Notes: generated from the sequence alone by a model not told the origin. A DNA stretch of 64,000 nt from JACVRW01 sp963764665 (GCA_963764665.1 CAVXTL010000016.1:3208-67207); one strand, 5' to 3'; positions 15,321 to 24,557 are shown, numbered from the stretch's first letter. Translations and numbers: made by a program.

Positions 15321-16520
15321 ACCGTGCGCGGCCAGCGGCGGCGCGAGCGCGTGCCGGCCGCCGGCCACCACTGCAGCTCCGCCCAGGCCCACCGCCACCG
15401 CCACGCCGACCGCGGCGCTCCACGAGCCTGCCTCCACCACGACGCCCGTGACCGCCGCGCCGAGTGCGACGCCCGCCACGAGCGCGGTGAGCGGCCAGGT
15501 GAACGCCTCCGTGGCGGTCCCCGCCGGGGCCAGCCGCTCTACGAGCTGGTTGCGGGAGGAGATCAGGGGAGCGATCGGCAGGCCGGCCAGCAGCGCGAGG
15601 ACGATCATCACCGCCGGCGACGTGGCGAATGCGAGCGGAGCGATGGCGAGCGGGAGCAGCACGGCGAGCCTCATGTGCGACCGCAGGAGCGGGAGATGCG
15701 TTCCGCGCACGCCCCAGGCCAGGCCCGCGACGCCGCTCGCCAGCGACCAACTGGCGAGGAGCACGCCGGCCAGCTCCTTGGAGCCCTCGGCCTCGCTGAA
15801 CGCCGGGAGGACCACCTCGATCGACCCGAGCGTGAACCCCACCGGAACGCTGGCGAACACGAGCACGCGGAGACCCGGCGCGGCGAGCGCCCCGAGTCCG
15901 CGCGCCGAGCTGCCGGCGTCGGCGAGCTCCGGGCCGGGGCGGGAGCGGAGCGTCCTCAGCAGGAGCGCCGTGCCGGAGAGCACGCAGACCGCGGATGCGA
16001 TCAGCGCGTATTCCGGCCCGACGGTGGCCACCAGGACCGTGGTCAGCAGCGGACCGAAGACGAACACGACCTCGACGAGCACAGAGTCGAGGGCAAAGGC
16101 GCTCGGGATCAGCTCGGGCCGGTCCGTGAGCAGGAACGGCCAGCGCGAGCGCAGCACCGACGTGACGGGTGGAATCGCCGCGCCGGCGATGAACGAGGCC
16201 ACCACGAGCAGACCGGTGCCGGCGCCCGCGGCGCCCGCCGCCCAGACCGCCATCAGCCCGGCGGCGTGCAGCACTGCGAGCGGGAGCAGCATGCCGAGGC
16301 CGCGCCGGTCCACCAGGCGGCCCTGGAACGGCGCGCCCACACCGCCGCCGAGCGCGAGCGCGCCGGCCGCGGCTCCCGCCGCCGCGTACGAGCCGGTGAC
16401 CTCGCGCACGTAGAGGAGGATGGCCAGCCCGCTGATGCCGATCGGGAGGCGCCCGATCAGGGTCGCCAGCACCACCGGGGCCACGCCCGGGGTGCGGAGG
16501 ATGCGTGAATAGACGGCCAC
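15318..16520 (-). CDS. MFS transporter
   Basis: About 400-aa membrane protein with 10-12 hydrophobic spans (for example PVVLATLIGRLPIGISGLAILL, LGMLLPLAVLHAAGLMAVW, LAVLLPLAIAPLAFA). VRGTHLPLLRSHMR follows the mid-loop and a DRRG motif sits between spans 2 and 3, as in drug-efflux MFS permeases. It probably exports or imports a small molecule by proton antiport; the substrate is unknown. I start it at the GTG at 16520 (MAVYSRILRTPGV), since the longer open frame overlaps ltaE. Confidence 0.82.
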   Translation of the reverse strand: MAVYSRILRTPGVAPVVLATLIGRLPIGISGLAILLYVREVTGSYAAAGAAAGALALGGGVGAPFQGRLVDRRGLGMLLPLAVLHAAGLMAVWAAGAAGAGTGLLVVASFIAGAAIPPVTSVLRSRWPFLLTDRPELIPSAFALDSVLVEVVFVFGPLLTTVLVATVGPEYALIASAVCVLSGTALLLRTLRSRPGPELADAGSSARGLGALAAPGLRVLVFASVPVGFTLGSIEVVLPAFSEAEGSKELAGVLLASWSLASGVAGLAWGVRGTHLPLLRSHMRLAVLLPLAIAPLAFATSPAVMIVLALLAGLPIAPLISSRNQLVERLAPAGTATEAFTWPLTALVAGVALGAAVTGVVVEAGSWSAAVGVAVAVGLGGAAVVAGGRHALAPPLAAHG

Positions 16521-16546
16521 CCATCGAGGATGGCAGCCCCGTGAAC

Positions 16547-17566
16547 CTAGGCCGTGGCCAGCACCTTCTCGAACGTGGCCAGCGCCGTATCCACCCCGGC
16601 GCGGTCCACGTCCAGGTGGGTCACGCAGCGGATCCGGCCGCGCCCCGCCGAGCTGATGCGCACGTCCTCCGCCGCCAGCGCCGCGATCACGGCGGCCGGA
16701 TCCTCCACGGAGGCGATCACGATGTTCGTCTCCTGCGGCAGCACGTCCAGGCCGAGCGAGCGCAGACCGTCCGCCAGCACACGCGCGTTCTCGTGATCCT
16801 CGGCCAGCCGCTCGACGTGGTGGTCGAGCGCGTAGAGGCCTCCGGCCGCCAGCATTCCCGCCTGCCGCATCGCCCCGCCGAGCATCTGCTTCCAGCGCCA
16901 GGCGTCCTCGATCAGCTCGCGCGAGCCGCACAGCACAGCGCCCACCGGCGCTCCGAGCCCCTTTGAGAAGTCGAGCCAGGCGGTATCGAAGCCGGAGGCG
17001 TAGTCGGCGGCCGGCACACCTGCGGCCACGACCGCGTTCAGGAGCCGGGCGCCGTCGAGATGGGTCCGCATCCCGTGGCGGCGCGCCACGTCCTGCACGG
17101 CCTGGATCTGCTCGAGCGGCCACACCCGGCCGCCGCCCATGTTGGTGGTCTGCTCGATCGCCACGAGGCGGGACCGCGGCATGTAGCGGTCATCCGGCCA
17201 GAGCGCCTGCTCGACCGCCTCGGCCGTGAACATTCCGCCGTCGCCGTCGAGGCGGTTGACCATCGCGCCCGCCAGCTCCGCCGGGCCGCCGGCCTCGGCC
17301 ACGATCGGATGCGACCAGCGGTGAAGGAGCAGCTCGTCGCCGCCGGCGCGGATGTGCAGCCGGAAGCCGATCCCGTTGCACATCGTGCCGCTCGGGAGGA
17401 ACAGGCCCGCCTCGTGCCCGAGCAGCTCGGCCACCCGGTCCTGGAGGCGGTTGACGGACGGGTCCTCCCGCTTCTGCTCGTCACCCACCTCCGCGCCGGC
17501 GATGGCCTGGCGCATGCCGTCGGTGGGCCGTGTCTGCGTGTCGCTGTAGAGATCGACCAGCGCCAT
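16547..17566 (-). CDS. ltaE: low-specificity L-threonine aldolase family enzyme
   Basis: PLP-dependent aldolase (fold type I, 339 aa) that splits threonine or allo-threonine to glycine and acetaldehyde. Landmarks: DLYSDTQTRPTDGMRQA at the N terminus, HLDGARL with Asp171, and DFSKGLGAPVGA with the PLP lysine Lys202. The start is the ATG at 17566, two nt after the ribH stop, so it is probably the last gene of the riboflavin operon. The usual family opening DLRSDTVT reads DLYSDTQT. beta-Eliminating relatives are the main alternative. Confidence 0.88.
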   Translation of the reverse strand: MALVDLYSDTQTRPTDGMRQAIAGAEVGDEQKREDPSVNRLQDRVAELLGHEAGLFLPSGTMCNGIGFRLHIRAGGDELLLHRWSHPIVAEAGGPAELAGAMVNRLDGDGGMFTAEAVEQALWPDDRYMPRSRLVAIEQTTNMGGGRVWPLEQIQAVQDVARRHGMRTHLDGARLLNAVVAAGVPAADYASGFDTAWLDFSKGLGAPVGAVLCGSRELIEDAWRWKQMLGGAMRQAGMLAAGGLYALDHHVERLAEDHENARVLADGLRSLGLDVLPQETNIVIASVEDPAAVIAALAAEDVRISSAGRGRIRCVTHLDVDRAGVDTALATFEKVLATA

Positions 17567-17568
17567 CG

Positions 17569-17994
17569 TCAGCCGAGCTCCCGGCGCAGGGCAGCCATCC
17601 GGAGCACGGCACGCGCGGCGTCCTCGCCCTGGTGGCGCTTGCCCCCTCCCACCCGCGCCAGCGCCTGCTCCATCGTGTCGACGGTGAGCACCCCGAACGC
17701 GCACGGCACCCCGGTGTCCAGCGACACCCGCGCGATCCCGCTCGCTGCCTCCTGGCAGACGTAGTCGTAGTGGTCGGTCTCGCCGCGGATCACGGCGCCC
17801 AGGCAGGCCACCCCCGCGTAGCGGCCCGAGTCGGCGCAGTACTTGGCCACCAGCGGAAGCTCGAAGGCGCCCGGCACCTCGTAGACATCCAGCTCGGCGC
17901 CGGCCTCGTCGAACACCCGGCGCGCGCCGTCCATGAGCCGCGCCGCCAGGTCCTCGTAGAACCGGCCCACGCAGGCCGCGTACCGGTCCGTCAT
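17569..17994 (-). CDS. ribH: 6,7-dimethyl-8-ribityllumazine synthase
   Basis: Condenses the RibD pathway product with dihydroxybutanone phosphate to make lumazine. 141 aa, with VPGAFELPLVAKY, the catalytic loop LGAVIRGETDHYDYV (His in TDHYDY) and GVPCAFGVLTVDTMEQA. The ATG at 17994 overlaps the ribBA stop by 4 nt (ATGA), so expression is coupled. Confidence 0.96.
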   Translation of the reverse strand: MTDRYAACVGRFYEDLAARLMDGARRVFDEAGAELDVYEVPGAFELPLVAKYCADSGRYAGVACLGAVIRGETDHYDYVCQEAASGIARVSLDTGVPCAFGVLTVDTMEQALARVGGGKRHQGEDAARAVLRMAALRRELG

Positions 17995-19310
17995 TCGTGA
18001 GCGCGGGGTGCGGGGCCCTGGCCGTAGAGGTCGGCCTCGTCGTTCGCCCGCTCGCGATCCTGGATGCGCTCCTCGAGGATCATCTCCTCGTCGAGCGCCA
18101 GCCCCTGGTGGTGGAGCAGGTGGCCCATGCGCTCCTTCTTCGCACGCAGGTACTCGCGGTTGTGCTCGCCGGGCGGGTGCTCGATCGGCACCTGGTCGGT
18201 GACCCTGAGGCCGTATCCCTCGAGACCCACGATCTTCTTCGGGTTGTTCGTGAGCAGCCGGATCGAGCTGAGGCCGAGGTCCACCAGGATCTGGGCGCCG
18301 ATTCCGTAGTCGCGCAGGTCGGCCGGCAGCCCGAGCTGGACGTTGGCGTCGACCGTGTCGAGGCCCTCCTCCTGGAGGCGGTAGGCGCGCAGCTTGTTGA
18401 GGAGCCCGATGCCGCGCCCCTCCTGGGCGAGGTAGAGCAGCACGCCGCGGCCCTCGTCGTGGATTCGCAGCAGCGCGTCCTCGAGCTGCTCCCCGCAGTC
18501 GCAGCGCAGCGAGTGGAAGACGTCCCCCGTGAGGCACTCGGAGTGCACGCGCACGAGCACGTCGTCCTGTCCGTCAACCTCGCCGCGGACCATCGCCACG
18601 TGGTGCTTGTCGTCCACGAGCGAGCGGTAGCCCACCACGTTGAACTCCCCGAACTTGGTCGGCAGCTGGGCCTCCACCACCCGCTCCACGAGCTTGTCGT
18701 GGCGGCGCCGGTAGGCGATCAGGTCGGACACGGTGATCATCTTCAGTCCGTGCTCGGCGCAGTACCCCTCGAGGTCGTCCACGCGGGCCATCGTGCCATC
18801 GTCGTTCATCACCTCGCAGATGACGCCGGACGGGTTGAGCCCGGCCAGGCGCGCCAGGTCCACGGCCGCCTCGGTCTGGCCGGTGCGCTCGAGCACTCCC
18901 CCGGCCTTCGCCTTCAGCGGGAAGATGTGGCCGGGCTGGACCAGGTCGCTCGGCCGCGCGTTGGGATCGATGGCCACCTGGATCGTGCGCGCCCGGTCGT
19001 GGGCCGATATGCCCGTGGTGATCCCCTCGCGCGCCTCGACCGAGACGGTGAACGCGGTCTGGAAGGGAGACTCGTTCTTGGCCGCCATGAGGTCGAGTCC
19101 GAGCTCGTCGCATCGGTTCGGGGTCAGCGCCAGGCAGATCAGCCCGCGCCCGTGCTTGGCCATGAAGTTGACGGCCTCCGGCGTGGCGAACTGGGCCGCG
19201 AGCGTGAGGTCGCCCTCGTTCTCGCGGTCCTCGGCGTCGCACACGACCACCATCCGCCCCTCGCGGACGTCCTCGATCGCGTCCTCGATGGTGCTGAACG
19301 GAGCGCTCAT
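17991..19310 (-). CDS. ribBA: bifunctional dihydroxybutanone-phosphate synthase / GTP cyclohydrolase II
   Basis: 439-aa fusion providing both entry reactions of riboflavin synthesis. The N-terminal RibB domain (1 to about 205) has DAEDRENEGDL and GHIFPLKAK; the C-terminal RibA domain has the zinc site CLTGDVFHSLRCDCG and the GTP loop QEGRGIGLLNK. A C-terminal tail of about 40 residues with several Glu/Asp extends beyond the core. The start at 19310 (MSAPFSTIEDAIEDV) overlaps ribE by 4 nt; an upstream extension in frame is ignored. Confidence 0.96.
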   Translation of the reverse strand: MSAPFSTIEDAIEDVREGRMVVVCDAEDRENEGDLTLAAQFATPEAVNFMAKHGRGLICLALTPNRCDELGLDLMAAKNESPFQTAFTVSVEAREGITTGISAHDRARTIQVAIDPNARPSDLVQPGHIFPLKAKAGGVLERTGQTEAAVDLARLAGLNPSGVICEVMNDDGTMARVDDLEGYCAEHGLKMITVSDLIAYRRRHDKLVERVVEAQLPTKFGEFNVVGYRSLVDDKHHVAMVRGEVDGQDDVLVRVHSECLTGDVFHSLRCDCGEQLEDALLRIHDEGRGVLLYLAQEGRGIGLLNKLRAYRLQEEGLDTVDANVQLGLPADLRDYGIGAQILVDLGLSSIRLLTNNPKKIVGLEGYGLRVTDQVPIEHPPGEHNREYLRAKKERMGHLLHHQGLALDEEMILEERIQDRERANDEADLYGQGPAPRAHE

Positions 19311-19918
19311 GCCACATCCCCGTTGCCGGGCCGCGCGCCCCGCCACGCCTTCTCCACGTACTTGGCCAACACGTCCACCTCCAGGTTCACGGTCCGGCCG
19401 GGCTCCGCGGAGCCCAGCGTGGTGCGCTCGAGCGTCTCAGGGATGAGAGACACGGAGAAGCCGCCATCGTCCACCTCGGTCACGGTCAGGGATACACCGT
19501 CCACGGCGATCGACCCCTTCTCGACCACGTAGCGCAGCAGCTCGGAGGGAGCGGCCACGCGGACCACGCGGGCAAGGCCCTCGTCGGTCACGCTCTCCAC
19601 GCTCCCGGTGCCGTCCACGTGGCCCTGCACCACGTGCCCGCCGAGCGGATCGCCGGCTCGGAGCGGCAGCTCCAGGTTAACCTCGTCGCCCTCCGCGAGC
19701 GGGCCCAGCGAGCTGCGCTCGAGCGTTTCCGCCATGAGGTCGGCCGCGAACGAGCCGCCGTCCGGCTCGCGGGCGGTGAGGCAAACGCCGTTCACGGCGA
19801 TCGACTCGCCGCCGCTGAGCTCAGCCGCCAGCTGCGTGCGCACCCGCAGGCGCGCGCCGCCATCGGCCCGCTCGATCGCCTCGACGGTGCCCTTGCCCGC
19901 CACGAGCCCGGTGAACAT
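19307..19918 (-). CDS. ribE: riboflavin synthase alpha chain
   Basis: Dismutates two lumazine molecules to riboflavin. 203 aa in two homologous barrels: MFTGLVAGKGTV and the second repeat GHVVQGHVDGTG, each with the SIAVNGVCLTA / SIAVDGVSLTV strand. It follows ribD by 7 nt and precedes ribBA with a 4-nt overlap. Confidence 0.96.
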   Translation of the reverse strand: MFTGLVAGKGTVEAIERADGGARLRVRTQLAAELSGGESIAVNGVCLTAREPDGGSFAADLMAETLERSSLGPLAEGDEVNLELPLRAGDPLGGHVVQGHVDGTGSVESVTDEGLARVVRVAAPSELLRYVVEKGSIAVDGVSLTVTEVDDGGFSVSLIPETLERTTLGSAEPGRTVNLEVDVLAKYVEKAWRGARPGNGDVA

Positions 19919-19925
19919 CAGCGCG

Positions 19926-21050
19926 TCACCACTCGGTGAGCCTCGCCTCGATCAGCACGTCGTCGTCGATCCGCTCGGTGTTCACCGACAGCGCATGCAC
20001 GGCCGCCGAGATGGCCTCTGCGCCGAGCCCCTCCACCACCGTGCGAGCCTCGCGCCCCCCTGCCAGCACCGGCGCCACGAAGATCCGCGCCTCGTCGATC
20101 TCGCCGGCCTCGAGGAAGGCGCCGGACAGGTGCGGTCCGCCCTCGAGCAGCAGCAGCTGGATGTCCCGGGCACCGAGCTCATCCAGCGCGTGGGCCACGC
20201 GCGCGGCCTCGTTCTCGCCGGTGGCCACGATCACGTCCACGTCGGCCGCCTGGAGGGCCTGCACGCTGGTGCGGGACGCGGCCCGCGATGTCACGACGGT
20301 CACGGGCACGTCCGGCACGCCCTGCACGAGGCGGCTCGACACCGGCAGCCGCGCCTCCGAGTCGAACACCACGCGGCGCGGCTGGCGCGACACGCCTTCG
20401 ATGCGCGCCGTGAGCTGAGGGTCGTCGGCCAGCGCCGTGCCGATCCCCACCGCCACGGCGTCCGACTCGGCGCGCCAGCGGTGGGAGCGCGCGCGGCTGG
20501 CCTCGCCCGAGATCCACTGCGAGTCGCCGGTGCGCGTGGCCACCTTGCCGTCGAGCGTCATGGCCGACTTGAAGACCACCAGCGGGCGGCCGGTGCGGGC
20601 GTGCTTTCGGAAGGGCTGGTTCAGGAGGCGGGCGGCGAAGCCCACCGGTCCGTCCACCACATCCACCCCAACGCCCTCGTCGCGGAGGATCCCAAGGCCG
20701 CGGCCCGAGGCCTTCGGCGTGGGATCGTCCGAGGCCACCACCACACGCGAGATCCCGGCCTGCACGATCGCGTCCGTGCACGGCGGCGTGCGGCCGTGGT
20801 GAGCGCAGGGCTCGAGCGACACGTAGAGGGTCGCCCCGGTCGGGTCCTCTCCGCAGGCGGCCAGCGCCACCCGCTCGGCGTGCTCCTCCCCCGGGCCGGC
20901 GTGGAAGCCCTCGCCGATCACCCGTCCCTGCTGCACCACCACGGCGCCGACGAGCGGGTTCGGGCTGGTGTGACCGCGTGCCTCTGCGGCGAGCTCGATG
21001 CTCCTGAGAAGGTGGCGCTCGTCGCGCTCTTTGGCCGCTGTTTCGGGCAT
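19926..21050 (-). CDS. ribD: bifunctional riboflavin deaminase/reductase RibD
   Basis: 374 aa. The N-terminal deaminase has the zinc site HAERVAL plus EPCAHHGRTPPC; the C-terminal reductase has KSAMTLDGKVATRTGDSQWISG and LLLEGGPHLSGAF. Together they convert the GTP cyclohydrolase product to the ribitylamino-pyrimidine. First gene of the rib operon. The ATG at 21050 is chosen although no strong ribosome site is visible; a TTG 36 nt upstream, inside the palindrome at 21073-21090, is a weaker alternative. No FMN riboswitch is seen upstream. Confidence 0.94.
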   Translation of the reverse strand: MPETAAKERDERHLLRSIELAAEARGHTSPNPLVGAVVVQQGRVIGEGFHAGPGEEHAERVALAACGEDPTGATLYVSLEPCAHHGRTPPCTDAIVQAGISRVVVASDDPTPKASGRGLGILRDEGVGVDVVDGPVGFAARLLNQPFRKHARTGRPLVVFKSAMTLDGKVATRTGDSQWISGEASRARSHRWRAESDAVAVGIGTALADDPQLTARIEGVSRQPRRVVFDSEARLPVSSRLVQGVPDVPVTVVTSRAASRTSVQALQAADVDVIVATGENEAARVAHALDELGARDIQLLLLEGGPHLSGAFLEAGEIDEARIFVAPVLAGGREARTVVEGLGAEAISAAVHALSVNTERIDDDVLIEARLTEW

Positions 21051-21072
21051 TTCGCGAGGTCGCGCGAGCCCA

Positions 21073-21090
21073 GTTGACTCGCGAGTCAAC
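21073..21090. promoter_or_regulatory. 18-bp perfect palindrome in front of ribD
   Basis: GTTGACTCGCGAGTCAAC is fully self-complementary and contains TTGACT on both strands. It lies 23 nt before the ribD ATG and 48 nt before the TACGCT box of the divergent glycosyltransferase gene, so a protein bound here could affect both promoters. No regulator is encoded nearby. Confidence 0.55.
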
Positions 21091-21137
21091 AGTACCAGCG
21101 GCCAGCCAGGATCCCGCTGACCGCCGACCCCCACAAC

Positions 21138-21143
21138 TACGCT
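21138..21143 (+). promoter_or_regulatory. TACGCT -10-like box before GT-C gene
   Basis: TAnnnT hexamer exactly 6 nt before the GTG at 21150, without a ribosome site. Confidence 0.5.
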
Positions 21144-21149
21144 GCGCCC

Positions 21150-22967
21150 GTGCCCCGCCTGCTCCTCGGCCTGATCCTCGTCGCCGGATTCGCCCTGCGC
21201 ATCTGGAACAACGACTACGGGCTCCCGTACGTGTGGAGCATCGACGAGGGCTCGCACTTCGCGAATCACGCGATCGAGATGTTCTGGCAGGACCTCGACC
21301 CGGGCTACTACGAGAACCCGTCCGCGTACACCTACCTCCTCTACGCGCTGCTGCGCGTGATGTACGGCCCGCTCGGGTGGCTCTTCGACCTCCCGTTCGG
21401 GAACGTGACGGAGCAGTTCAGCAAGGACCCCGCGCAGATCTGGGTGGCCGCGCGCACGCTCGCCGCCGCGCTCTGCATGGCTGGCGTCGCGGCCGTGTAC
21501 TGGGCCGCAAGACGGCTCTGGGGCACCCGCGAGGGGCTCGTGGCCGCGGCGGTGCTCGCGTTCGCGTTCCTGCCGGTGGCCTACTCGCGGGTGGCGGTCA
21601 CCGACGTGGGCGCGCTCGCCGGGATGGCGCTCGCCCTGTATGGGTGCGTTCGGGCCTACGAGGACGGGCGCTGGGTCCACTACGCCCTCGCCGGCGCCGG
21701 GGCCGGCCTGGCCGGCGGCTTCAAGTACACCGCGGGCCTGGCGCTGCTTCCGCTCGGCCTGGCTGCTCTGGCGCGCGTGCGCCGCGACCGGCTCCGGGCG
21801 CTCGCCGGCCTGGTGCTCGGAACGGCGCTGGCCGCGCTGGTGTTCCTCGTGCTGAACCCCTACCTGCCGGGCTCGTTCGACGCCTGGTGGAACGACCTTC
21901 ACGACCAGGCGGACGTGGCTTCGGGACAGCCCAAGCCGGGCCAGGAGGAGGGCGGCGCCGGCTACTACCTGGACAGCCTGACCTGGGGGCTCGGCTGGGC
22001 CGCGGCCCTGGCGGCCCTGGCGGGCGCCGCGCTCGAGCTGCGCCGCGACCTGATCCGCGGCCTGATCCTCGTGGCGGTGCCGGTGGCGCTGTTCGTCTAC
22101 CTCAGCCTCCAGGCCCGCTACTTCGGCCGCTGGCTGCTGCCCGCCTACCCGGCGCTGGCGATGCTCGCGAGCGTGGCGCTGGTGCGAGCGGCCGACGCGC
22201 TCCCGGCCCGGCGCGGCCGCTTCCCGCTGCGTGCCGTGGCCCTGCCGGCGCTCGTGGCGCTGGTGCTGGCGCAGCCCCTGGCGGCGGACGTACGCAGCGC
22301 GCTGGTGCTCGGCCGCGAGGACACCCGCACCCAGGCCCGCGACTGGCTCGAGGCGCGCTACCCGCCGGAGCTGCGCGTGGCGATAGAGCCGGCGGTGCCC
22401 GGCCGCTTCTACCGCTCGACCCCGTCCGGCCGGCTGCCCGGCTGGCTCACCCGCTGCCAGGCGCGCGAGGGATGGACGGCGCCGGGCTTCGCGTACGACG
22501 GGCCGCGCGGCAAGAGGGTCTGCGTTCGCTTCAAGCCGGGCCAGTTCGCTCGCCCGGATGGCGGCGTGCGGGCGTCGGCGTACCACATGGTGCTCTCGCC
22601 CTCGGTGATCGACGACTACCGCCGCTACGGCTACTGCCTCGTGATGACACTCGACGTGGTCCGCGAGCGCGCACTGGAGACCGGCGACCCCGACGTGGCC
22701 GCCTACTACCGGCGGCTCGAGCGGGACGCCCGGCTGGTGCGCGAGTTCAGCCCCTACGACTCGGGCGCGAAGCCGGTGCCGTTCAGCTTCGACCTCTCCT
22801 ACAACTACTACCCCACGGCCTACCGGCGGCCCGGACCCACCGTTCGCCTGTACCGGCTGAACGACTGCCGCCAGGCATACGGCCCTCCCCTGATTCGGAT
22901 CCCGAAGGTCCGCGAGCTTCCCCCGTTCGCGCCGCGCGACGAGGGCGTGGCCGGTGAGGAGATCTGA
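21150..22967 (+). CDS. GT39/ArnT-like membrane glycosyltransferase
   Basis: 605-aa integral membrane protein with about ten spans in the first 420 residues and a C-terminal extracytoplasmic region. The first loop, YGLPYVWSIDEGSHF, carries the acidic pair typical of GT-C transferases that use polyprenyl-phosphate sugars (ArnT, PMT), with the sugar attached outside the membrane. Acceptor and donor are unknown. GTG start at 21150. It opens the plus-strand side of the envelope-glycan region, divergent from ribD. Confidence 0.8.
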   Translation: MPRLLLGLILVAGFALRIWNNDYGLPYVWSIDEGSHFANHAIEMFWQDLDPGYYENPSAYTYLLYALLRVMYGPLGWLFDLPFGNVTEQFSKDPAQIWVAARTLAAALCMAGVAAVYWAARRLWGTREGLVAAAVLAFAFLPVAYSRVAVTDVGALAGMALALYGCVRAYEDGRWVHYALAGAGAGLAGGFKYTAGLALLPLGLAALARVRRDRLRALAGLVLGTALAALVFLVLNPYLPGSFDAWWNDLHDQADVASGQPKPGQEEGGAGYYLDSLTWGLGWAAALAALAGAALELRRDLIRGLILVAVPVALFVYLSLQARYFGRWLLPAYPALAMLASVALVRAADALPARRGRFPLRAVALPALVALVLAQPLAADVRSALVLGREDTRTQARDWLEARYPPELRVAIEPAVPGRFYRSTPSGRLPGWLTRCQAREGWTAPGFAYDGPRGKRVCVRFKPGQFARPDGGVRASAYHMVLSPSVIDDYRRYGYCLVMTLDVVRERALETGDPDVAAYYRRLERDARLVREFSPYDSGAKPVPFSFDLSYNYYPTAYRRPGPTVRLYRLNDCRQAYGPPLIRIPKVRELPPFAPRDEGVAGEEI

Positions 22968-23075
22968 GGCGCCCGGGGCCGCGGAGCGCGTTCGCTACGC
23001 TCCGGCCGCCCTGGCCCTGAACCCCGCGGAGCGGGCCGCATCACTCCCTCAGATGAGCTCGACTCCCCCCAGTCC

Positions 23076-24557
23076 ATGCGCCTGAGCCGGCGCGGTTTCA
23101 TCAAGGCCGGCGCCGCCGGCGCTGCAGGAGCGGCGGCGCTCACGGCCGCCGGCTGCGACCTGCCGGGCGAGGGCTCCTCGGAGCCCACCAACGTCCTGCT
23201 GCTGATCATCGACAGCCTCAGGCCCGACCACGTGGGCGCGTACGGGTCGCCGCAGGTGCGGACGCCGAACATCGACTGGCTCGCGGCCCGTGGCATGCGC
23301 TTCAACCGCGCGTTCCCCGAGGCGATGGTCACGCTGCCGGCGCGGCGGTCGATCTTCACGAGCCGCCGGATCTTCCCGTTCCGGAACTTCAAGCCGAATC
23401 CGGAGCTCGGGCGTAGCCCAGGCTGGGAGCCGATCGAGAACCCCGACCAGACCACTTTCACGTCGGAGTTCAAGCGCGCCGGCTACTGGACGGCGCACGT
23501 CAGCGACAACCCCTTCCTTGCGTTCACGGGTCCGTACGAGCCCTTCCGCAAGACGTTTTCCCGCTGGGACACGGTCGTCGGCCAGTCCGGGTTCGTGAAG
23601 CCACCGGAGACGGTGCCCATGGAGACGGTGGAGCATTGGCTGCCACCTGTCCTGCGGGATGACCGATACGTGCCCGGAATGCGCAAGTACCTGGCGAACA
23701 CCGGCGAGGGCGTAGACGAGGAACTGACATGCACGGCCCGCGTCCACAAGAAGGCGATCGAGGTGCTGGACGATGCGATCGTGCGCCAGCCGTTCTGCAT
23801 GACGATCGACTCCTTCGATCCGCACGAGCCGTGGAGCCCGCCGCGCAAGTACCTCGACATGTACGGCGACCCGGACTACGAGGGACCGGAGATAGGCGTC
23901 ACCCGCTACGGCAACTCGAGCTACCTGACCCCCGAGCAGCTGCGACGCCTCCATGCCGTCTACGCCGCCGAGGTGACCATGGCGGACCACTGGCTGGGCA
24001 AGTTCCTGGAGGCGTTCCGGGAGAAGAAGCTCCACGAGAACACCGTGATCCTGCTGCTCAGCGATCACGGCTACCTGCTCGGCGAGCGCGGTCAGACGGG
24101 CAAGGTGCCCTCCCAGCTGCACCCCGAGCTCGCCCAGGTCCCGTTCATCGTCGCCCACCCCGATGGGCGCGCCGCCGGCCAGGTGAGCTCGCACTTCGCC
24201 TCCACCCATGACGTGGGCCCCACGCTGCTGTCGCTCGCCGGCATCGACCGTCCGAGCTGGATGGAGGGCCTCGACCTCTCCCCGCTCATGGACGGCGACC
24301 CCGTGGCATCGCGGCCGTTCCACTACGGGGGCATGTACAACCGCTTCTTCATCCGCACCGACGAGTGGGTGCTCATCGGCGACAACCGCGGCGAGGAGCG
24401 CTCCATGTACGACCTCCAGCGCGACCCGCACGAGTTCTTCGACGTTGTGAAGGAGAACCCGAGGCTGAGCGAGGAGCTCTACCAGCAGGTGCTCGAGTCG
24501 GCGGGCGGCCCGCTGCCGTACTACGAGGGTCGCCCAACCACTCCAGGCGGCGGCTGA
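23076..24557 (+). CDS. Tat-exported sulfatase-superfamily lipoprotein with Thr nucleophile
   Basis: 493 aa, alkaline-phosphatase superfamily. The N terminus has a twin-arginine signal (LSRRGFIKAG) and a lipobox-like LTAAGC (Cys27), so it is probably anchored outside the membrane. Metal-site elements: IIDSLRPDHVGAYG (Asp46) and LLSDHGYLLGERG, followed by GKVPSQLHPELAQVPF. At the nucleophile position the sulfatase motif C/S-x-P-x-R reads TLPAR (Thr86-Arg90), so formylglycine cannot form. Thr is used by phosphoethanolamine and related phosphotransferases of this superfamily, which suggests a phospho-ester rather than sulfate chemistry. The 108-nt gap before it holds nothing recognisable. Confidence 0.82.
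   Translation: MRLSRRGFIKAGAAGAAGAAALTAAGCDLPGEGSSEPTNVLLLIIDSLRPDHVGAYGSPQVRTPNIDWLAARGMRFNRAFPEAMVTLPARRSIFTSRRIFPFRNFKPNPELGRSPGWEPIENPDQTTFTSEFKRAGYWTAHVSDNPFLAFTGPYEPFRKTFSRWDTVVGQSGFVKPPETVPMETVEHWLPPVLRDDRYVPGMRKYLANTGEGVDEELTCTARVHKKAIEVLDDAIVRQPFCMTIDSFDPHEPWSPPRKYLDMYGDPDYEGPEIGVTRYGNSSYLTPEQLRRLHAVYAAEVTMADHWLGKFLEAFREKKLHENTVILLLSDHGYLLGERGQTGKVPSQLHPELAQVPFIVAHPDGRAAGQVSSHFASTHDVGPTLLSLAGIDRPSWMEGLDLSPLMDGDPVASRPFHYGGMYNRFFIRTDEWVLIGDNRGEERSMYDLQRDPHEFFDVVKENPRLSEELYQQVLESAGGPLPYYEGRPTTPGGG

Noticed and set aside
21051..21149. FMN riboswitch upstream of ribD
   Set aside because: Only 99 bp separate ribD from the divergent gene and the conserved FMN-aptamer blocks are not present.
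19926..22586. Long N-terminal extension of RibD on the minus strand
   Set aside because: The extension runs antisense through the glycosyltransferase gene and is low-complexity Arg/Gly-rich, typical of GC-rich shadow frames.
22968..23075. Possible tRNA in short GC-rich gaps
   Set aside because: No cloverleaf, T-loop or acceptor stem could be recognised here or in other gaps.
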